A stretch of 64,000 nucleotides of DNA from Erwinia sp. (lineage in GTDB: Bacteria; Pseudomonadota; Gammaproteobacteria; Enterobacterales; Enterobacteriaceae), in assembly GCA_964016415.1 (NCBI GenBank), contig OZ024666.1, forward strand, positions 947,310 through 1,011,309, in the 5' to 3' direction. Of this stretch, positions 53,596-63,615 are shown piece by piece (position 1 is the first letter of the stretch; each line of letters starts with the position of its first letter). The translations under genes and the position numbers were made by a program. Below the pieces are notes generated by a model. That model was given only the letters and a program-made list of their open reading frames with translations. It did not search any database and was not told the origin of the DNA.

Positions 53596-56211
53596 ATGAC
53601 CCAGCAGCCGCAAATCAAATACCGCCATGATTACCGTAGTCCTGATTTCACTATTACAGATATCGACCTGACCTTTGAACTTGACGCTGAACTGACTCAG
53701 GTAACCGCCATCAGCCAGGTAAAAAACCATGTTCCTGACGTCACAGAATTACGTTTGTCCGGTGAATCACTGACATTGATATCACTTGAGATTAATGGTG
53801 ATACGTGGACTGATTATCAGCTTGAGCAAGGCGACCTGATTCTGCGAGGTGTGCCTGAACAATTTACACTGAAAATTGTGAATAGCATCTCTCCGGCGTC
53901 CAACACGGCGTTGGAAGGTCTTTATCAGTCAGGTGAAGCGCTCTGCACACAGTGCGAAGCAGAAGGTTTTCGGCACATTACCTGGTATCTTGACCGGCCC
54001 GATGTTTTGGCCCGATTCACTACCACACTGATAGCTTCTCAGCAGCGCTATCCGGTATTGTTGTCGAATGGTAATCGCATTGCCAGCGGGGTGTCATCAG
54101 AGGGACGTCATTGGGTGACATGGCAGGATCCCTTTCCTAAACCTTGCTACCTGTTTGCGCTGGTGGCCGGGGATTTTGATGTTTTACGAGACAGGTTTAT
54201 CACCCGAAGTGGTCGGGAAGTAGCGCTGGAAATTTTTGTTGATCGCGGCAATTTAAATCGTGCTGACTGGGCGATGACTTCGCTAAAAAACAGCATGAAA
54301 TGGGATGAAACCCGTTTTGATCTTGAGTACGACCTGGATATTTTCATGATCGTTGCTGTCGATTTTTTCAATATGGGGGCGATGGAAAATAAAGGGCTGA
54401 ATATTTTTAACTCACGTTACGTGTTGGCGCGAGCTGAAACCGCAACCGATAAAGATTACCTGGGAATTGAAGCTGTTATTGGCCATGAGTACTTCCATAA
54501 CTGGACGGGAAATCGCGTGACCTGTCGCGACTGGTTTCAACTAAGCCTGAAAGAGGGGCTAACGGTGTTCCGTGATCAGGAATTCAGTTCCGATTTAGGT
54601 TCCCGTGCGGTCAATCGTATTGATAATGTCCGGGTTATGCGCAGTGCGCAGTTTGCTGAAGATGCCAGTCCAATGTCTCATCCTATTCGCCCCGAACAGG
54701 TAATAGAGATGAACAACTTCTACACTGTTACCGTGTATGAAAAGGGGTCAGAAGTGATCCGTATGATGCATACATTGTTAGGAGAAGAGAATTTCCAAAA
54801 GGGAATGCATCTCTATTTTAAACGCCACGACGGCAGTGCGGCCACCTGTGATGATTTTGTACAAGCAATGGAAGATGCCTCAGGTACTGAACTTAGCCAG
54901 TTTCGGCGCTGGTACAGCCAGGCAGGAACACCTCTGTTAACGGTGCGTGATGATTATGATCCCGCGCTGAAACAGTACACCTTGACGGTGACACAAAGCC
55001 TGCCATCCAAAGCTGTCGGTATGGAACCATTGCCACTGCATATTCCGTTTGATATTGAGCTCTACGATGAGTCAGGGGCGGTACTCCCTTTGAAACACCA
55101 GGGGCAGACGTTGCAGACTTTACTTAACATCACTGAAAAAGAGCAATCCTTCGTCTTCGATGAGCTCGATACGCGTCCAATCCCCTCATTGCTGCGTGAA
55201 TTTTCTGCTCCCGTCAAACTCGACTATCCATGGCGTGATGAGCAGCTGACATTCCTGATGCAACATGCGCGAAATGATTTTTCTCGTTGGGATGCAGCGC
55301 AGAGCTTGCTGGCATTACATCTGAAAAATAATATTGCCCGGTATCAGCAAGGGCAACCCTTGTTGTTGCCTGACCATGTTATTGACGCGTTTCGTGCTGT
55401 ACTGCTTGAGAAAGAGGGAGACCCGGCACTGGTGGCCTTGATGCTGACGTTGCCGGGAGAAAATGAGATGGCGGAGTGGTTCGACATCATCGATCCTGAT
55501 GCCATAGCCGCAGTCAGACAACGTTTTTGTCAGACACTAGCGAATGAAATGGCCGATGAATGGCGAGCGGTGTATGCCAACAATCTGACGCCTGTTTATC
55601 GTGTTGAGCATAAGGATATTGGCAAGCGGGCACTGAAGAATGTTTGTCTGACTTACCTTTCATTCGGTGATCCTTTGCTGGCGGAGCATCTTGTCAGTCA
55701 GCAGTATCAAATGGCGGATAACATGACTGACTCGCTGGCGGCATTAGCGGCAGCAGTCAACGGCGGGCTACCTTGTGCTGATACCCTCCTTGATCATTTC
55801 GATGAACGCTGGCATCAGGATGGTTTGGTGATGGATAAGTGGTTTACTCTGCAGGCCACTTCGCCACAGCCAGGCGTGCTTGAGCGGGTGAATAATCTTC
55901 TTAATCATCGTTCATTTACGTTGAGTAACCCCAACCGTATCCGGGCGTTAATTGGTGCGTTTGCTTCGGCTAATCCTGCGGCATTTCATGCTCGTGATGG
56001 CAGTGGCTATCAATTCCTGGTGGAAATACTGAGCGATCTGAACCAGAGAAATCCCCAGGTTGCTGCGCGTATGATTGAACCTTTAATCCGTTTGAAGCGT
56101 TATGACGTTGAACGTCAGAGCCTGATGTACGCAGCTCTGCAACAACTCTTAGCACTGGAAAATCTATCTGGTGATCTCTATGAGAAGATAACCAAAGCCC
56201 TGCAGCCCTGA
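53596..56211 (+). CDS. pepN: Aminopeptidase N
   Basis: The 871-residue M1 metallopeptidase matches E. coli PepN (870). The exopeptidase motif GAMENKG precedes the zinc site HEYFHNWTG (His297, Glu298, His301), with the third ligand Glu about 19 residues on in LKEGLTVFRDQEFSSD. A large helical C-terminal domain covers about 550-871. It is the main broad-specificity aminopeptidase of the cytoplasm and completes degradation of peptides from ATP-dependent proteases. A GTG is directly before the ATG; ATG 53596 gives the family start MTQQPQIKYRHDYRSPDF. Confidence 0.97.
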   Translation: MTQQPQIKYRHDYRSPDFTITDIDLTFELDAELTQVTAISQVKNHVPDVTELRLSGESLTLISLEINGDTWTDYQLEQGDLILRGVPEQFTLKIVNSISPASNTALEGLYQSGEALCTQCEAEGFRHITWYLDRPDVLARFTTTLIASQQRYPVLLSNGNRIASGVSSEGRHWVTWQDPFPKPCYLFALVAGDFDVLRDRFITRSGREVALEIFVDRGNLNRADWAMTSLKNSMKWDETRFDLEYDLDIFMIVAVDFFNMGAMENKGLNIFNSRYVLARAETATDKDYLGIEAVIGHEYFHNWTGNRVTCRDWFQLSLKEGLTVFRDQEFSSDLGSRAVNRIDNVRVMRSAQFAEDASPMSHPIRPEQVIEMNNFYTVTVYEKGSEVIRMMHTLLGEENFQKGMHLYFKRHDGSAATCDDFVQAMEDASGTELSQFRRWYSQAGTPLLTVRDDYDPALKQYTLTVTQSLPSKAVGMEPLPLHIPFDIELYDESGAVLPLKHQGQTLQTLLNITEKEQSFVFDELDTRPIPSLLREFSAPVKLDYPWRDEQLTFLMQHARNDFSRWDAAQSLLALHLKNNIARYQQGQPLLLPDHVIDAFRAVLLEKEGDPALVALMLTLPGENEMAEWFDIIDPDAIAAVRQRFCQTLANEMADEWRAVYANNLTPVYRVEHKDIGKRALKNVCLTYLSFGDPLLAEHLVSQQYQMADNMTDSLAALAAAVNGGLPCADTLLDHFDERWHQDGLVMDKWFTLQATSPQPGVLERVNNLLNHRSFTLSNPNRIRALIGAFASANPAAFHARDGSGYQFLVEILSDLNQRNPQVAARMIEPLIRLKRYDVERQSLMYAALQQLLALENLSGDLYEKITKALQP

Positions 56212-56509
56212 TAGCTGAGTGGAGCCAGGTGGTGTGTTTTCACTTGGCTTTCGCGCACGCAACCGTTTACTTTTAACTAAAAGCGTCTTACCATCCCCGC
56301 CCGCACCTGCAAAAGTATCGTTGTAACTTCAGTGCTCAGTGCAGTATCCCCTCTGCTGCCTGGACGCCGTTTTGTGCCACTACCCCATAATAATGCGAAG
56401 CGTGTCTGCATTGGCAACGATACCCCTATCAAGCGCGTCATCTTGTCACGCATGTTAGGCGTACTCTGTTTTTTTATCCGCCCTTAATCAGGCCATTCAG
56501 GAGCGTTTT
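56212..56509. other. pepN-pyrD intergenic region, no gene seen
   Basis: These 298 bases replace the ssu operon that lies between pepN and pyrD in E. coli. A nine-pair hairpin (56223-56249, AGCCAGGTG with CACTTGGCT) lies just after pepN but has no T tract. ACGCAACCGTTTACTT at 56257-56272 resembles a PurR operator, but is about 130 bases before the best -10 (CATAAT, 56386-56391), so its role is doubtful. The bases ATAATGCGAAGC after that -10 recur at the rlmL promoter. Confidence 0.5.
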
Positions 56510-57520
56510 ATGTACTACCCTCTCGTTCGTAAGGTGCTTTTTCAACTCAATCCTGAGCATGCGCATGAACTTACTATCAGGCAATTACGCCTCATTACCG
56601 GCACTCCATTACTGCATCTTATTCGTCGTCAGTTTCCGGCCAGGCCTGTCAATTGTATGGGTCTGACGTTTAATAATCCGCTGGGATTGGCCGCTGGACT
56701 GGATAAAAATGGTGAGTGCATTGATGCTTTTGGTGCGATGGGTTTTGGATTTATTGAAGTAGGAACAGTGACTCCCAGGGCTCAGTCTGGCAACGAGAAG
56801 CCGAGAATGTTTCGTATTGTTGAGGCTGAAGGGATCATCAACCGAATGGGATTCAATAATCACGGTGTTGATCAACTGGTGGCTAATGTCAGTAAAGCTA
56901 AATACAGTGGTATTCTGGGGATAAATATTGGTAAAAATCGCGATACTCCGGTTGAACAGGGTAAAGATGATTATCTGCTTTGTATGGAAAAAGTTTATTC
57001 TTTAGCGGGCTACATTGCGATCAATATATCCTCACCAAATACACCTGGATTGAGGACATTGCAGTATGGTGAAGCACTTGATGATTTACTTGCTTCACTG
57101 AAAGAAAAGCAGCGTGAACTGACAGAAAAGTTTGCCAAATATGTCCCTCTTGCGGTGAAGATCGCACCCGATCTTTCAGTTGAAGAGTTAATTCAAGTTG
57201 CTGACAGCCTGGTGAGACATAAAATCGACGGTGTTATCGCCACGAATACGACACTTGATCGGCAACTGGTCGAGGGGCTCGATTATGCTGCCGAGGCTGG
57301 AGGGTTAAGCGGACGTCCTGTGCAACTTCGCAGCACCGAGATAATACGTCAACTGTCGGAAGAACTGAAAGGTAACTTGCCCATCATTGGCGTGGGAGGG
57401 GTTGATTCATTAGTGGCCGCCAGAGAAAAAATGGCTGCCGGGGCATCACTGGTACAAATATACTCAGGCTTTATTTATAAAGGACCACCATTAATTAAAG
57501 AAATACTGAGAAATATCTGA
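56510..57520 (+). CDS. pyrD: Dihydroorotate dehydrogenase, quinone-dependent
   Basis: The 336-residue class 2 enzyme has the same length as E. coli PyrD. An N-terminal helical membrane-associating part (about 1-40) is followed by the FMN barrel. Key blocks are [39 protein letters not shown], the catalytic-Ser region [15 protein letters not shown] and [20 protein letters not shown]. It oxidises dihydroorotate to orotate and passes electrons to quinones at the inner membrane, the fourth step of pyrimidine synthesis. TTCAGGAG precedes the ATG. Confidence 0.98.
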   Translation: MYYPLVRKVLFQLNPEHAHELTIRQLRLITGTPLLHLIRRQFPARPVNCMGLTFNNPLGLAAGLDKNGECIDAFGAMGFGFIEVGTVTPRAQSGNEKPRMFRIVEAEGIINRMGFNNHGVDQLVANVSKAKYSGILGINIGKNRDTPVEQGKDDYLLCMEKVYSLAGYIAINISSPNTPGLRTLQYGEALDDLLASLKEKQRELTEKFAKYVPLAVKIAPDLSVEELIQVADSLVRHKIDGVIATNTTLDRQLVEGLDYAAEAGGLSGRPVQLRSTEIIRQLSEELKGNLPIIGVGGVDSLVAAREKMAAGASLVQIYSGFIYKGPPLIKEILRNI

Positions 57521-57542
57521 ACTACTACCACAATAGTATACC

Positions 57543-57563
57543 GGAGGCTTTATTTTAGCCTCC
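57543..57563 (+). terminator. Weak terminator-like hairpin after pyrD
   Basis: GGAGGCT and AGCCTCC form a seven-base-pair stem with a seven-base loop, 22 bases after the pyrD stop. The T-rich segment starts ten bases later, so termination may be incomplete. Confidence 0.5.
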
Positions 57564-57719
57564 CTCTCGTCTATATTTTTATCTGTTCTCAATTTTAGTC
57601 ACTGATTGTTTCAATTTCCTTTTGCAAAAAAAAACGCCAATGCCAATAGTGGGGCCAGAAATAATCAAAGTGAGGCAGTAATTCTGTCAGTGTATAAAAT
57701 GTATTAAACAGGAACGGAT

Positions 57720-58262
57720 ATGAAAACAGCACCTGATGACAACTGGTTCTGGAATTTTGATGCTGAGCTCAATTGTATGACGCTTGAGCGCAAGCATAGC
57801 GCGCCATTCTGTTCACCTTACCCTAAAAAAATGCTCACGCCTGAGGCCCTGAATCGAACGGCCTTCACGGTCGATGATATTGAGCAATTTACCGTCATTG
57901 AGGCATGGTGCCGCCATTGTTTCGAAAACGATGAACTGGAAGAGCGCCTGATACTCAATGCACTTATCGCCTGGCGATTCCTCAAGCCTTTAATGCCTAA
58001 AAGCTGGCATTTTATCTCAGCGCGTGATGGTGGCTATGCTCCTGAGTGTGGTGAGTTTGTTGAAGTCACGCTGCTCGACAGCGGCGAACCAGCCTTATTA
58101 CTGGTGATTGAAGCAGGTAACAGTGCTGCACAATGTCTGGTTGCGCAACCTGAACTGACTCTCGGTGATAAAACGATGGTTTTAGGTGAAGCGATAAAAG
58201 TAATGAATGACCGCTTACAAAAAAAGCAACCGCATCAGGTGGTTTTTTCCTGTGCTGTATGA
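57720..58262 (+). CDS. zapC: ZapC, FtsZ-associated cell division protein
   Basis: The 180-residue protein has the same length as E. coli ZapC (YcbW). It shows the family blocks PDDNWFWNFDAE, KKMLTPEALNRTAF, ALIAWRFLKPLMPKSWHFIS and LGEAIKVMNDRL. Conservation is moderate, lower than for most proteins in the window, which is usual for ZapC. It binds FtsZ directly and bundles protofilaments, stabilising the Z ring. AGGAACGG precedes the ATG. It lies 200 bases after pyrD and is convergent with ycbX. Confidence 0.92.
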   Translation: MKTAPDDNWFWNFDAELNCMTLERKHSAPFCSPYPKKMLTPEALNRTAFTVDDIEQFTVIEAWCRHCFENDELEERLILNALIAWRFLKPLMPKSWHFISARDGGYAPECGEFVEVTLLDSGEPALLLVIEAGNSAAQCLVAQPELTLGDKTMVLGEAIKVMNDRLQKKQPHQVVFSCAV

Positions 58263-58263
58263 C

Positions 58264-58286
58264 TACCGCTTACCCGGTAAGCGGTA
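58264..58286 (+). terminator. Hairpin between convergent zapC and ycbX
   Basis: TACCGCTTAC and GTAAGCGGTA form a ten-base-pair stem with a three-base loop, directly after the zapC stop. A TTTT run occurs about ten bases later on the plus strand. It is a plausible but weak terminator for zapC. Confidence 0.5.
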
Positions 58287-58300
58287 TGGATAATACTATT

Positions 58301-59419
58301 TTACGGAGTGAGTGTGACATCACTAAGAGGCAGGCAGCTACAACTGAGTATATGCCCCTCATCGTTGCTGGCGGTTGAGGTCAGTGCCTGTACTTCACCA
58401 GCAATCAGATTGATACGGCACTTACCACAGACTCCGGCGCGACAAGAGTAGGGAATACGGTACCCCTGTTTTTCGAGTTGTTCCAGAATAGGGGTCTGGT
58501 TATCGCCGATAAAAGCCCTGCCCAGCCAGTTAAGTATAACAGCTTTTTTCGTTTCGGGTATTGCCTCTGGCCTCTGAGTGACCTCGCGGCTGTTTTCCTG
58601 ATAACGGCGCGCTGTTTTACGTGTCAGTATATGTAATTTGTCCCCTTCACGCAGGATCCCACTATTTCTGGCGACAAGATTAATACCAAAATCGATATCA
58701 CCAGATCCATCTTCTGCAGTACGAAATGTCTGCAGCGTAGCCAGTGGTTCTCCCTGCAAATTTTTTCGTCCTTGTTCGGGACTGACAGTCGTTAATATGC
58801 AACGACTGCAGGGTTTGGGGGCATCGAAGATAACATCGCCGATTTGCAGACTTTCCCATTCATCCTCATCCCAGGCAGTGCTACCTGTAACAACCAGGTT
58901 GGGACGAAATTGACTGATTGAAATACCCGCAGGGCAGCGTTGACGCAATGCCTGCAGGGAGGCTTGGTTAATGAGTAAAAAAGGATAGCCATCGGCAAAG
59001 CCGAGCGGGATTTCAGGGAAACGAGTTACCCGACGAGTCATCTCTTGACCGACCCAGCGGAGCTGAACGTCGCGAGCAAAAAAGCCACTTAACCACTGGT
59101 TGATCACTTCAGGTGCGATGAGGGCAGTAAAATGATTTCCCCATACTTCCGTTGGAGCACCCGCGGCGGCGAAATCGCTGAAGCGAACAGTAGCGGTTGA
59201 GCCATCAGGTGCCGAAATAAACAGGCCATCAGGGGTGAGCAGAGGTGAGAACAGGACCATTTCCGGATACTGTCTTGCTGTGATAAAAGTGCCATCAGGT
59301 TCAGTGATCATGAAATTACGATCAAACGCCAGACCACTCTCTTCAACCAGTGCCTGAGAAAGACGTATCCCGCGCATAGATTTTACCGGATGAACGAAGA
59401 GATGGGACAAGGTGATCAT
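58301..59419 (-). CDS. ycbX: YcbX, MOSC and 2Fe-2S protein for N-hydroxylated base detoxification
   Basis: The 372-residue protein matches E. coli YcbX (369). An N-terminal MOSC beta-barrel domain (about 1-120, [20 protein letters not shown]) is followed by the MOSC core with the molybdenum-cofactor cysteine region [18 protein letters not shown]-terminal plant-type ferredoxin domain has [15 protein letters not shown] and a later Cys in ILSCSCLP. In E. coli it reduces N-hydroxylated base analogues such as 6-hydroxylaminopurine, taking electrons from CysJ. The frame is open five codons further, but ATG 59419 aligns with the family and has GGAG seven bases upstream. Confidence 0.93.
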   Translation of the reverse strand: MITLSHLFVHPVKSMRGIRLSQALVEESGLAFDRNFMITEPDGTFITARQYPEMVLFSPLLTPDGLFISAPDGSTATVRFSDFAAAGAPTEVWGNHFTALIAPEVINQWLSGFFARDVQLRWVGQEMTRRVTRFPEIPLGFADGYPFLLINQASLQALRQRCPAGISISQFRPNLVVTGSTAWDEDEWESLQIGDVIFDAPKPCSRCILTTVSPEQGRKNLQGEPLATLQTFRTAEDGSGDIDFGINLVARNSGILREGDKLHILTRKTARRYQENSREVTQRPEAIPETKKAVILNWLGRAFIGDNQTPILEQLEKQGYRIPYSCRAGVCGKCRINLIAGEVQALTSTASNDEGHILSCSCLPLSDVTLTP

Positions 59420-59482
59420 GGCTGGCTCCAGCATATTTTTTAAAGAAAGCGTTATCTCTCAACATATCGAGCGGTTAACTTT

Positions 59483-59510
59483 ATGACATGCGCCGGTGAT
59501 TAGCTATAAT
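59483..59510 (+). promoter_or_regulatory. Sigma-70 promoter for rlmL-uup-pqiA
   Basis: ATGACA (59483-59488) and a perfect TATAAT (59505-59510) are separated by 16 bases. The predicted start is near 59517, giving a leader of about 28 bases to the rlmL ATG. The strongest-looking promoter in the window by hexamer match. Confidence 0.7.
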
Positions 59511-59544
59511 GCGAAGCAATTTTCTGATGATGGTAAGTAACACA

Positions 59545-61662
59545 ATGAATTCTCTGTTTGCCAGTACGGGGCGTGGGCTCGAAGAGCTGCTAAAAAGTGA
59601 GCTGATAGCGATGGGAGCTGAAGAGTGCCACATTGTATCAGGTGGTGTGCATTTCCGGGGTGATGATGCACTGCTTTATCGCAGTCTCATCTGGAGTCGC
59701 CTGGCCTCCCGTATCCTGCTGCCGTTATCAGAGTATGCAGTTTACAGCGATCTAGACTTGTATCTGGGCGCACAGGTGATCAACTGGCCTGAGATCTTCA
59801 ACCACGATCACACCTTTGCCGTTCACTTTGGCGGGCTCAATGAAATTGTGCGCAACACGCAGTATGGTGCATTGAGAATCAAAGATGCCATCGTGGACAG
59901 TTTTACCCGCAAAAATTTACCCAGGCCGAATGTTGATCGTGAACACCCTGATGTCAGGATCAATGTCTGGTTAAATAAAGAGCAGGTTAGCATTGCCTTT
60001 GATCTCAGTGGTGATGCATTGCATCAGCGTGGCTATCGTGACCAGACTGGCGGAGCACCATTAAAAGAGAATCTTGCCGCTGCTATTGTTTTACGTTCAG
60101 GCTGGCAGCAAGGCTCGCCACTGATTGATCCGTTGTGTGGTTCCGGCACCTTACTGATTGAAGCGGCATTGATGGCCTGTGATCAGGCACCCGGATTACA
60201 GCGCTCCAGTTGGGGGGCTTTCAGCTGGACACAGTTTAATCAGAAACTGTGGGACGAGGTGATGGATGAAGCATGCGAGCGGGCAAAAGTGGGATTACAC
60301 AATAATCAATCTCATTTCTATGGCTATGATAATGATTCACGAGTGATCAAATATGCACAGGCGAATGCACGACGTGCTGGCGTGGCACAATTAGTCACCT
60401 TTCAGACTGAGGATATCAGCCAGCTGAAAAATCCGCTACCTGCTGAGGTGAAGGGCACTGTCCTGAGCAACCCGCCTTATGGTGAACGTCTGGAGAGCGA
60501 ACCCGCCCTGATTGCGTTACACAGTCAATTGGGACGGATTATGAAGCAGCAGTTTCCGGGCTGGCGGCTGTCACTCATCAGTGCCTCAACGGCATTACTG
60601 AGTTGTTTACAGTTACGTGCTGAAAGACAATTTAAAGCGAAAAACGGCCCACTCGATTGTGTGCAAAAAAATTATCTTCTGGCCGATATATCCTCACAGG
60701 CAATTTCTGCGGGTGTGGCAGAGGATTACGCCAATCGGTTACGCAAAAATCTGCGTCATCGCGAAAAATGGGCGAGGCAGCAAGGGATCAACTGTTATCG
60801 CATCTATGATGCTGACTTACCCGAGTATAACGTGGCTGTTGATCGTTATGACGATTGGGTTGTGATTCAGGAGTATGCCCCTCCCAAAACAATTGATGCC
60901 CAGAAAGCTCGCCAGCGCGTGTTCGATATTATCAGTGCGACTTTGCAGGTTATGGCGATCCCCGCCAGTCAGTTAGTGCTGAAAACGCGTGAAAAACAGA
61001 AAGGCAAAAATCAGTACCAGAAACTGGCGGAGAAAGGGCGTTTCATTGAAGTGTGTGAATATGAGGCGCATTTATTGGTCAATCTGACCGATTATCTCGA
61101 TACCGGGCTATTTCTCGATCATCGTATCGCACGGCAAATGTTAGGCCGCATGAGCCAGGGAAAAGATTTTCTTAATCTTTTTGGCTATACCGGCAGTGCC
61201 AGTGTGCACGCAGGTATAGGTGGCGCAAGGAGTACGACAACGGTGGATATGTCACGAACCTATCTGGAGTGGGCCGAACGCAATTTACGACTCAATCATC
61301 TTACGGGCAGACAGCACCGCTTGATACAGGCTGATTGCCTGAGTTGGCTCACCGACACTGCGGAGCAATTTGATGTGATTTTTATTGATCCTCCGACATT
61401 TTCAAACTCAAAGCGCATGAGTGATGATTTTGATGTTCAGCGTGACCATGTCCGCGTGTTTTCTGCCTTAAAGCGACTACTGAGACCTCGCGGGACTATT
61501 ATGTTTTCTAACAATAAGCGCGGGTTCAAAATGGATCACGAGGCGCTGGATGTATTGGGCTTATCGGCTAGTGATATCACAGCCAAAACCCAGTCAGAAG
61601 ATTTTTCACGTAACCGCCACATTCATAATTGCTGGCTGGTCACGCACACAGGCAAGGAATAA
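59545..61662 (+). CDS. rlmL: RlmKL, bifunctional 23S rRNA methyltransferase
   Basis: The 705-residue protein matches E. coli RlmL (702). A THUMP domain (about 45-155) is followed by the RlmL methyltransferase with [17 protein letters not shown] and [10 protein letters not shown]. The RlmK methyltransferase follows with [20 protein letters not shown] and [20 protein letters not shown]. The first unit makes m2G2445 and the second m7G2069 in 23S rRNA, helped by an unwinding activity. The open frame extends 12 codons upstream, overlapping the -10, so ATG 59545, which gives [16 protein letters not shown], is the start. uup begins five bases after the stop. Confidence 0.97.
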   Translation: MNSLFASTGRGLEELLKSELIAMGAEECHIVSGGVHFRGDDALLYRSLIWSRLASRILLPLSEYAVYSDLDLYLGAQVINWPEIFNHDHTFAVHFGGLNEIVRNTQYGALRIKDAIVDSFTRKNLPRPNVDREHPDVRINVWLNKEQVSIAFDLSGDALHQRGYRDQTGGAPLKENLAAAIVLRSGWQQGSPLIDPLCGSGTLLIEAALMACDQAPGLQRSSWGAFSWTQFNQKLWDEVMDEACERAKVGLHNNQSHFYGYDNDSRVIKYAQANARRAGVAQLVTFQTEDISQLKNPLPAEVKGTVLSNPPYGERLESEPALIALHSQLGRIMKQQFPGWRLSLISASTALLSCLQLRAERQFKAKNGPLDCVQKNYLLADISSQAISAGVAEDYANRLRKNLRHREKWARQQGINCYRIYDADLPEYNVAVDRYDDWVVIQEYAPPKTIDAQKARQRVFDIISATLQVMAIPASQLVLKTREKQKGKNQYQKLAEKGRFIEVCEYEAHLLVNLTDYLDTGLFLDHRIARQMLGRMSQGKDFLNLFGYTGSASVHAGIGGARSTTTVDMSRTYLEWAERNLRLNHLTGRQHRLIQADCLSWLTDTAEQFDVIFIDPPTFSNSKRMSDDFDVQRDHVRVFSALKRLLRPRGTIMFSNNKRGFKMDHEALDVLGLSASDITAKTQSEDFSRNRHIHNCWLVTHTGKE

Positions 61663-61667
61663 TCGTC

Positions 61668-63593
61668 ATGTCATTGATTAGTATTCACGGTGCTTATCTC
61701 TCTTTCAGTGACGCACCATTGCTGGACAATACTGAGCTGCATATCGAAGAGAATGAACGAGTCTGCCTGGTTGGACGTAATGGGGCAGGTAAATCCACTC
61801 TGATGAAGATCATCAACCAGGAGCAGCCTCTGGATGACGGACGAATTATATACGAACAGGATCTGATTGTTGCGCGTCTGCAGCAGGATCCACCACGTAA
61901 TGTCACTGGTTCGGTTTATGATTTTGTTGCTGAAGGGGTAAACGAACAGGCTGAATATCTGAAAGCTTACCATGCGATATCACATCTGGTGATGAATGAT
62001 CCCAGTGAGAAAAACCTGAATGAGATGGGACGCCTGCAAGCAATACTGGATCATCAAAACCTATGGCAACTCGAAAGCCGTATTCATGATGTATTGAAGC
62101 AAATAGGTCTCGAGGCGGATGCATCACTCTCCTCACTTTCAGGGGGATGGTTACGTAAAGCGGCGCTGGGTCGTGCTCTAGTCAGTAATCCCAGGGTATT
62201 AATGCTGGATGAGCCGACTAACCACCTGGATATTGAGACGATTAACTGGCTGGAAAACTTCCTGATGACTTTCCAGGGGAGTATCATTTTTATCTCGCAT
62301 GACCGTTCATTCATTCGCAATATGGCTACGCGGATTGTTGACCTTGACCGGGGTAAATTGGTCTCCTGGCCAGGGGATTATGATCAGTATTTGCTGGGCA
62401 AGGAGGAAGCATTACGTGTTGAAGAGATGCAAAATGCAGAGTTTGACCGTAAATTAGCCCAGGAAGAGGTATGGATACGCCAGGGCATTAAAGCGCGGCG
62501 TACACGTAATGAGGGTCGTGTACGGGCTTTGAAAGCTCTGCGACGCGAACGTTCAGAGCGTCGTGAGGTGATGGGTAAAGCTAACATGCAGGTGGGTGAA
62601 GCTTCTCGTTCCGGAAAAATTGTCTTTGAACTGGAAAACGTCAATTATCAGGTGGCGGGCAAAACCCTGGTTCGTGACTTTTCTGCTCAGGTGCAGCGCG
62701 GCGATAAAATTGCATTGATTGGTGCCAACGGTTGCGGTAAAACCACTTTACTGAAACTGATGCTGCAACAATTAAAGTCCGACAGTGGACGGGTTCATTG
62801 CGGCACCAAACTGGAAATTGCCTATTTCGATCAGCACCGTGCAGAGCTTGATCCTGACAGAACGGTTATGGATAACCTGGCCGAAGGGAAGCAGGAAGTG
62901 ATGGTGAATGGTAAACCTCGCCATGTCCTCGGATATCTGCAAGATTTTCTGTTCCACCCCAAACGGGCGATGACACCGGTACGTGCACTGTCAGGAGGAG
63001 AACGTAATCGTCTGCTACTGGCACGTTTATTCCTCAAACCCAGCAATTTACTGATTCTTGATGAACCGACAAATGATCTTGATGTCGAGACACTTGAGCT
63101 ATTGGAAGAGCTGATTGAAGGGTATCAGGGGACGGTGTTACTGGTCAGTCATGATCGTCAGTTTGTTGATAACACAGTCACCGAGTGTTGGATTATTGAT
63201 GGCACGGGTCAAATAGGATGTTTCGTTGGCGGGTATCACGATGCTCAGGAGCAACGAGCTAACTGGCAAAAACTGCAACCGGAAAATCGTCGTAAAACAG
63301 AAACCACAGCCATTGAATCCCGCACCGCAGGAGTAAAAGCGGTCAGCTCACCATCAAGGCCAGCTCGTTTAACCTATCAGCAGCAGCGCGAGCTCGATCA
63401 ACTGCCGGAAAAGATGGAAGAGCTGGAAACAAAAATCACTGAATTACAGGCTAAAGTGGCAGAAGCTGATTTTTTCAGCCAACCTTATGAACAAACTCAG
63501 CCAATACTTGATGCGCTCACCAGTGCGGAAAAAGAACTGGAAAACGCGTTTAAGCGCTGGGAAGATCTTGAGTCGCTAAAAACGACTGGCTGA
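61668..63593 (+). CDS. uup: Uup, ABC-F family ATPase
   Basis: The 641-residue soluble protein matches E. coli Uup (635). It has two ATP-binding cassettes: Walker A GRNGAGKST near 36 and GANGCGKTT near 352, with signatures LSGGWLRKAALGRAL and LSGGERNRLLLARLF and Walker B VLMLDEPTNHLD and LLILDEPTNDLD. There are no membrane segments. The C-terminal coiled coil (after about 565) binds branched DNA. In E. coli it limits precise transposon excision and acts on ribosomes or branched DNA intermediates. The ATG at 61668 has AAGGA upstream. It is probably co-transcribed with rlmL and pqiA. Confidence 0.96.
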   Translation: MSLISIHGAYLSFSDAPLLDNTELHIEENERVCLVGRNGAGKSTLMKIINQEQPLDDGRIIYEQDLIVARLQQDPPRNVTGSVYDFVAEGVNEQAEYLKAYHAISHLVMNDPSEKNLNEMGRLQAILDHQNLWQLESRIHDVLKQIGLEADASLSSLSGGWLRKAALGRALVSNPRVLMLDEPTNHLDIETINWLENFLMTFQGSIIFISHDRSFIRNMATRIVDLDRGKLVSWPGDYDQYLLGKEEALRVEEMQNAEFDRKLAQEEVWIRQGIKARRTRNEGRVRALKALRRERSERREVMGKANMQVGEASRSGKIVFELENVNYQVAGKTLVRDFSAQVQRGDKIALIGANGCGKTTLLKLMLQQLKSDSGRVHCGTKLEIAYFDQHRAELDPDRTVMDNLAEGKQEVMVNGKPRHVLGYLQDFLFHPKRAMTPVRALSGGERNRLLLARLFLKPSNLLILDEPTNDLDVETLELLEELIEGYQGTVLLVSHDRQFVDNTVTECWIIDGTGQIGCFVGGYHDAQEQRANWQKLQPENRRKTETTAIESRTAGVKAVSSPSRPARLTYQQQRELDQLPEKMEELETKITELQAKVAEADFFSQPYEQTQPILDALTSAEKELENAFKRWEDLESLKTTG

Positions 63594-63615
63594 TAAAATG
63601 TGTTGAGGTAATCTG

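Noticed and set aside
56257..56272. PurR-like operator (ACGCAACCGTTTACTT) upstream of pyrD
   Set aside because: The match is partial and lies about 130 bases from the best -10, too far for the known mode of PurR action at pyrD.
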